This document shows, one piece after another, positions 49,560 to 54,001 of a DNA stretch of 54,001 nucleotides. The stretch comes from Nitrobacter sp035546855. GTDB lineage: Bacteria; Pseudomonadota; Alphaproteobacteria; Rhizobiales; Xanthobacteraceae. Location: the NCBI GenBank assembly GCA_035546855.1, contig DASZVY010000073.1, positions 1-54,001 of the forward strand, read 5' to 3'. Positions within the stretch are counted from its first letter, which is position 1, and the number at the start of each line of letters is the position of its first letter. The position numbers and the translations under genes are program-made. The notes under the pieces are model-generated. The model was not told the DNA's origin. It saw only the letters and a program-made list of their open reading frames with translations, and did no database searches.

Positions 49560-52541
49560 TTATGCCGTCACCCCCAGCGCCTTCCATTCGCGCAGCGCCT
49601 GGGCGTCGCGCGGGGAAACGTCGGGATACTCCTTGTCCTCGCCGACCGTCGGGAGGATTTTCCACGATCGCGCGCACTTGGTGCCCTGCGCCTTCTCCAC
49701 GACAACACCGACGCCGGGAACGCCCGGCAGGCGGAAGGCGTGGGCGGGCGCCTCGCCCTCGTGGATTTCGTAATTCGAGGTGATGCAGATTTCGGCGAGG
49801 TCGACATCGAACAGCGTGCCGAGCACGGCGCGGTCGGCGACATAGATCACCGGCGACGCCTCGAGCGACGCGCCGATGCGCTTGGCGGCGCGCTCAAGTT
49901 CCAGCGCGCCGGTGACGACGCGGCGCACGTCGCGAACGGTCTCCCACTTTTTCGCCAGGTCGTCATCTCGCCAACCCGGGGATGCCTTCTGGAACAGCTC
50001 CAGATGCACCGAAGGCGCGTCGGCATAGCGCGACATCCAGGCTTCCTCCGACGTGAAGGACAGCACCGGCGCGAGCCAGGTGACGATAGCGCGGAACAGA
50101 TGGTCGATCACCGTCAGCGCCGCCTTGCGCGTCACCGACGACGGCGGGTCGCAATAGAGCGCGTCCTTGCGAATGTCGAAGTAGAACGCTGACAGCTCGG
50201 TGTTCATGAACGCGGCGAGTGTCGCCACCACCGTCTTGTAGTCGAACGCGGCATAGGCATTGCGCACGATCTCGTCGACTTCGGACAGCCGATGCAGCAT
50301 CAGCCGTTCCAGCTCCGGCATGTCGTCGGCCTTGACGCGGTCGGCTTCGTGGAAGTGAGTCAGGCTGCCGAGCATCCAGCGGATGGTGTTGCGCAGCTTG
50401 CGATAGGTCTCGACGGTGTTCTTGAGGATTTCCGGCCCGATGCGCTGATCGTCGGCATAGTCGGTGGCGCAGACCCATAGCCGCAGGATATCTGCGCCGG
50501 AGTCCTTGATCACCTTCTGCGGCTCGACGGTGTTGCCGAGCGACTTCGACATCTTGCGGCCGTTCTCGTCCAGCGTGAAACCGTGCGTCAGCACGACATC
50601 ATAAGGCGCGCGTCCCCGCGTGCCGCAGCTCTCCAGCAGCGACGAGTGGAACCAGCCGCGGTGCTGGTCCGAGCCCTCGAGATACATCACGGTGTCCTGG
50701 CCGCCGTCGATCCTGCGCTTGATGCCTTTGAGGCCGGGGAAATGCACCGGGTCTTCCAGCACGAAGGCGTGGGTCGAGCCCGAGTCGAACCAGACGTCGA
50801 GGATGTCGTCGACCTTTTGCCAGTCCTCATTCGCGCGGCTTCCGAGGAAGCGCTCGCGCGCGCCTTCGGCGTACCAGGCATCGGCGCCTTCGGTCTCGAA
50901 GGCCTCAGTGATGCGTTTGTTGACGGCGTCGTCGATCAGGATTTCGGCGGAGCCGTCGCCCTTCTCGCGCACGAACACCGCGATCGGCACGCCCCAGGCG
51001 CGCTGGCGCGACACCACCCAGTCCGGCCGGCTCTCGATCATGCCGGTGATGCGGTTTTCGCCGGCGGCCGGCACCCAGCGGGTCGTCTTGATCTCGCGTA
51101 GCGCGATGGTGCGAAGCGTTTCGCCGAAGGCCACGATCGGCTTGTCCATCGCGATGAACCATTGCGGCGTGTTGCGGAAGATGACGGGCTTCTTCGAGCG
51201 CCAGGAATGCGGATAGGAGTGCTTCAGCCGGCCGCGGGCGAACAGCATGTTGCGTGCGATCAGCGCGTCGATGACGGCCTTGTTGGCGTCGCCCTTCTTG
51301 CCGTTGTCGTCGATGACGCGGACCGGCCCGCCCTCGCGGTCCGGACCGAAGCCCGGCGCGTCCTTGGTAAGAAAGCCGGCGTCGTCGACGGTGAAAGGGA
51401 TATCTGTCTTAATGTGGCGCTCCCTTAGCAGGGGAGTAGCCTCGATCCACGCATCGAAGTCCTCGCGGCCGTGACCCGGCGCCGTGTGGACAAAGCCCGT
51501 ACCGGCATCATCGGTGACATGGTCGCCGGGGAGCATGGGAACGAGGAACTCGTAACCACCGGAGAGGCCCTTGAAGGGATGGGAAAGTACAAGGCTTCCA
51601 AGCTCTTCGGGAGAGACGCTGCGAAGCCGATTCATCGTCACCTTGGCTTTCGCCGCCGATTCCTCCGCCAGCTTGTCGGCGAAGATCAGCTTCTCGCGCG
51701 CCTGCTGACCGAAATCGTTCTCGGCAGCCGTGATCTGGTAAAGGCCGTATTCGATACGAGGGGAATAGTTCACCGCGCGGTTGCCGGGGATGGTCCATGG
51801 CGTCGTCGTCCAGATGACAACATGGGTCCCGGCCAGATTGGCCGAACCGGAAGCGACCGGGAACTTCACCCAGATCGTGTCGCTCTCGTAGTCCTGGTAC
51901 TCGACCTCAGCCTCGGCGAGCGCGGTGCGCTCGACCACGCTCCACATCACCGGCTTGGAGCCGCGATAGAGCTGGCCGGACATGGCGAATTTCATCAGTT
52001 CGCCGGCGATGCGTGCCTCGGCGTGGAAGTTCATCGTCAGGTACGGGTTATCGAAATCGCCGATGACCCCGAGACGCTTGAACTCGCCCGTCTGCACCTC
52101 GATCCAGTGCCGGGCGAACGCGCGGCACTCATCGCGGAAAGCGTTGATGGCCTTGCCGTCGGAAAAATCCGGCTTCTCCTTGCCCTTGGCGCGGTACCGC
52201 TCCTCGATCTTCCATTCGATCGGCAGGCCGTGGCAGTCCCAGCCGGGCACATAGTTCGAATCGTAGCCGCGCATCTGGAAGGAGCGGGTGATGACGTCCT
52301 TCAGCACCTTGTTCAGCGCGTGACCGATATGGATGTTGCCGTTGGCGTAGGGCGGCCCGTCATGGAGCACGTATTTCGGGCGGCCGGCCGCGTCCTCGCG
52401 CAGCCGGCGATAGAGGTCCATCTTTTCCCAGCGCTCGACAAGAAGCGGCTCCCTCTCCGGCAGCCCCGCGCGCATGGGGAAATCCGTCTTCGGCAGGTAG
52501 AGCGTCTTGGAATAATCGATCTTTTCGGACGTGTCGTTCAT
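49560..52541 (-). CDS. ileS: Isoleucyl-tRNA synthetase
   Basis: Class I synthetase, 993 residues, that charges tRNA-Ile with isoleucine. HIGH motif in DGPPYANGNIHIGHALNK (about residue 55-70), the CP1 editing domain with the TVWTTTPWTIPGN-like VIWTTTPWTIPGN, WFDSGSTH and the KMSKS loop (GRKMSKSLGNTV, about 660). The C-terminal zinc-binding cysteines of some bacterial enzymes are not seen; the end is CARSWKILPTVGED then VSPRDAQAL. ATG 52541 is taken; an ATG at 52553 is four codons upstream. Neighbours are lspA below and mipA-like gene above. Confidence 0.97.
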   Translation of the reverse strand: MNDTSEKIDYSKTLYLPKTDFPMRAGLPEREPLLVERWEKMDLYRRLREDAAGRPKYVLHDGPPYANGNIHIGHALNKVLKDVITRSFQMRGYDSNYVPGWDCHGLPIEWKIEERYRAKGKEKPDFSDGKAINAFRDECRAFARHWIEVQTGEFKRLGVIGDFDNPYLTMNFHAEARIAGELMKFAMSGQLYRGSKPVMWSVVERTALAEAEVEYQDYESDTIWVKFPVASGSANLAGTHVVIWTTTPWTIPGNRAVNYSPRIEYGLYQITAAENDFGQQAREKLIFADKLAEESAAKAKVTMNRLRSVSPEELGSLVLSHPFKGLSGGYEFLVPMLPGDHVTDDAGTGFVHTAPGHGREDFDAWIEATPLLRERHIKTDIPFTVDDAGFLTKDAPGFGPDREGGPVRVIDDNGKKGDANKAVIDALIARNMLFARGRLKHSYPHSWRSKKPVIFRNTPQWFIAMDKPIVAFGETLRTIALREIKTTRWVPAAGENRITGMIESRPDWVVSRQRAWGVPIAVFVREKGDGSAEILIDDAVNKRITEAFETEGADAWYAEGARERFLGSRANEDWQKVDDILDVWFDSGSTHAFVLEDPVHFPGLKGIKRRIDGGQDTVMYLEGSDQHRGWFHSSLLESCGTRGRAPYDVVLTHGFTLDENGRKMSKSLGNTVEPQKVIKDSGADILRLWVCATDYADDQRIGPEILKNTVETYRKLRNTIRWMLGSLTHFHEADRVKADDMPELERLMLHRLSEVDEIVRNAYAAFDYKTVVATLAAFMNTELSAFYFDIRKDALYCDPPSSVTRKAALTVIDHLFRAIVTWLAPVLSFTSEEAWMSRYADAPSVHLELFQKASPGWRDDDLAKKWETVRDVRRVVTGALELERAAKRIGASLEASPVIYVADRAVLGTLFDVDLAEICITSNYEIHEGEAPAHAFRLPGVPGVGVVVEKAQGTKCARSWKILPTVGEDKEYPDVSPRDAQALREWKALGVTA

Positions 52542-52750
52542 GGTTCTGGCCATTATGCGGCGGACGGCCAAAGGCCGCGCGCCCATGTCATCTCAAAGCG
52601 GAAAATGCGCGGAAAGCGAAAACAGTCTCCCGGACCCGCCGGCGGCCTCAGGCCGCCCGGAAGGCCGGGCCCATAATTCGTATGAAGCGGCGGAGCGCAT
52701 CGGAATTCATGGCGCGTATGTAACCGAGCGCCGCCACGGAATAAAGGGGC

Positions 52751-53575
52751 TCAGCGCAGAGAAAAATCGAAACGGTACGTGGCCGACACACCGAGAAGGA
52801 ACTGGTCAGGCGAACCGCGTTCTTTGACGATGCTGGAATCGGCGGCCGGACCGAGCAGGTGCTGATATTCGCCGAACAGGCTGGTCGTCACCTTGTCGGT
52901 CGTCCTCCATGTCAGCGCGCCGCCGAAGCCGGCCGACTTCAAGCCGCCGCCCGGCGAATAGGGGCTGAGGCCCGATTTCACGGACTCGGCCGGACTCACA
53001 CCATAATATGTCCTGAAATAATCGGCGGTGGCGGCGGAAAGGCGCGGGCCGCCGGAAATCTGCAGCGTCGGGGTGAGGTTGGTGAAGGCGTCGACGGCAA
53101 GGTCGCCCACGATCGCATCATGCGTCACGATACCCTTGCGCACCTCACCACGGATACGCATCCAGTCGAAGGGGTAGAACTCGGCGAAAAGGCCAAGCTC
53201 GCCGCCGAAATCGACGTCGTGCAAGCCTTTCAAATCACTATAATCGCTGGAATCGCGCGGAAAGATGAGCTTACCGGTCAAGCCGGCGCGGAAGTCGCCC
53301 GTATCGACGAAGCCGATCGAGACGTTGTCGTTACGCGAGGAAAAGCGCGTCGCCGTGCCCTGCCGCGAGAAGGAGACCAGCGGCACCGCGCCGATGTGAT
53401 AACTCGACGCGCCCTCGAACTCAGGTTCGGCATAGGTCGATACGCCGACCGTCAGCGACCAATTACCGGTAAACCAGCCAAAGCGGGATTGGTCGGCCAT
53501 GTCGGCTGCATTGGCGCTTGCGGAAATCCCGAACAGCAGAAGGGCGGTGGCGGTGATTACACGTCCCGTCTTCAT
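52751..53575 (-). CDS. MipA/OmpV family outer-membrane protein
   Basis: A 274-residue beta-barrel protein. A signal peptide (ATALLLFGISASANAAD, cleaved near residue 23) precedes alternating strand patterns (WSLTVGVSTYAEPEFEGASSYHIGAVPLVSF, GFGGALTWRTTDKVTTSLFGEYQHLLG) that end in the aromatic YRFDFSLR, a C-terminal strand signal for barrel assembly. MipA/OmpV proteins are scaffolds or small porins. It sits between ribF and ileS, genes that usually adjoin, so it is probably an inserted gene. GGAAGGGC precedes ATG 53575. Confidence 0.87.
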   Translation of the reverse strand: MKTGRVITATALLLFGISASANAADMADQSRFGWFTGNWSLTVGVSTYAEPEFEGASSYHIGAVPLVSFSRQGTATRFSSRNDNVSIGFVDTGDFRAGLTGKLIFPRDSSDYSDLKGLHDVDFGGELGLFAEFYPFDWMRIRGEVRKGIVTHDAIVGDLAVDAFTNLTPTLQISGGPRLSAATADYFRTYYGVSPAESVKSGLSPYSPGGGLKSAGFGGALTWRTTDKVTTSLFGEYQHLLGPAADSSIVKERGSPDQFLLGVSATYRFDFSLR

Positions 53576-53687
53576 TCTTGCCCTTCCGTTCAGGCTGCTT
53601 TGATTGCCAGTATGAACTCGTGGATAGGAAAGTCTTCTCCACCCGGCAAGTAAACAATGCTTTAAGCCGGTGCCTGACCGCGAAACA

Positions 53688-54001
53688 TCAGTCGGCCGCA
53701 AAGGCAATCGCGCGGTCAAGCGGCGACAGCGGTACGGCCTTGCCGAGCACGGCGCGCGCCTCTTCCTCGTCGCGGCGCATCTGCGCCACCAGCGGGCCAA
53801 GACCGTCGAACTTCTCTTCGCCACGCAGGTAGGAGAAGAAGCTTACGCGGCAGCTCTCGCCGTACAGGTCACCGGAAAAATCGAAAAGAAAGGTTTCGAG
53901 CAGCGCGGCGCCGTCCTCTTCCACGGTCGGGCGGCGGCCGAAGCTGGCGACGCCGTCATGAAGCGTGCCGTCGGCACGGTGGAATTTCACGGCATAAATG
54001 C
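53688..54001 (-). CDS. ribF: Riboflavin kinase/FAD synthetase RibF, C-terminal part (start outside window)
   Basis: The last 104 residues or so of RibF. The riboflavin-kinase domain is visible: the beginning reads IYAVKFHRADG, then GVASFGRRPTVEEDGAALLETFLFDFSGDLYG, and SFFSYLRGEEKFDGL, with the PTV motif that binds the isoalloxazine/ATP. The N-terminal FMN adenylyltransferase half is beyond base 54001. The frame is open to the window end. Order ribF-[mipA]-ileS-lspA recalls the common ribF-ileS-lspA block. Confidence 0.93.
   Translation of the reverse strand, partial: IYAVKFHRADGTLHDGVASFGRRPTVEEDGAALLETFLFDFSGDLYGESCRVSFFSYLRGEEKFDGLGPLVAQMRRDEEEARAVLGKAVPLSPLDRAIAFAAD

Noticed and set aside
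48047..49783. 578-codon plus-strand frame across lspA and the ileS end
   Set aside because: Covers lspA, a palindromic repeat and the ileS end; no start signal and no motif.
53577..53687. Riboswitch linked to ribF
   Set aside because: This is the 3' side of ribF; any FMN-type leader would lie outside the window.

Overview
The window is high-GC alphaproteobacterial chromosome. Gene content and wording of the proteins point to the Bradyrhizobium / Rhodopseudomonas / Afipia group (Nitrobacteraceae): DUF6101, DUF2093, DUF4170 and DUF2852 proteins, a groESL operon with a HrcA-type CIRCE element, HisG paired with HisZ, a fluoroacetate-dehalogenase homologue close to the well-studied R. palustris enzyme, and the palindromic intergenic repeats typical of these genomes. 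I see no rRNA, tRNA, CRISPR array, intact transposase or prophage.

Layout. 1-8.4 kb: end of an ABC-F ATPase; a YtrA-type GntR regulator with an SPFH membrane protein; a Glyoxalase-8/Lon-N fusion; an isocyanide-hydratase-like DJ-1 protein plus SnoaL protein facing a GlxA/AraC regulator; a YCII protein with a stunted 18-codon relative in front of it; a TetR regulator and a DUF2852 membrane protein that share a 19-base operator. 8.4-16.5 kb: CrtI-like oxidoreductase, exported protein of unknown function, groEL/groES, lipoprotein, CheZ, L,D-transpeptidase. 16.5-24.6 kb: DUF2076 protein, a GT2/YdjC pair resembling the FlmF2/NaxD lipid A aminosugar system, hisZ-hisG, rsmE, a repeat-containing secreted protein and ubiA. 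24.6-31.4 kb: a tightly overlapping forward run tldE-cysQ-DUF4170-DUF374 acyltransferase-kdtA-lpxK, i.e. late Kdo-lipid A assembly, ended by a DUF2093 gene read the other way.

31.4-40.4 kb: an alpha/beta-hydrolase that lacks its nucleophile, xseA, purD, a fluoroacetate-dehalogenase homologue, tadA, an RluB-type pseudouridine synthase with a long Arg/Asp-rich tail, rsmD and a VOC protein. 40.4-42.7 kb: a lower-GC patch with a frameshifted isoprenylcysteine-methyltransferase-like pseudogene and a compact TetR-haloalkane dehalogenase cassette whose promoter carries a perfect 18-base palindrome. 42.7-54 kb: endonuclease-type mutL, arfB, two M16 peptidase genes (one active, one without the zinc site), an exported protein, lspA, ileS, a MipA/OmpV porin-like gene and the 3' end of ribF.

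Points most worth a second look are the shared TetR/DUF2852 operator, the two dehalogenases, the Glyoxalase-8/Lon-N fusion, the isocyanide-hydratase/GlxA divergon, the one-base frameshift in the methyltransferase-like gene, the nucleophile-less hydrolase and the several families of palindromic repeats, one of which supplies the C-terminus of the ABC-F protein and another the ribosome binding site of rsmD. No single locus is clearly an unknown system; the most promising are small regulator-enzyme modules.
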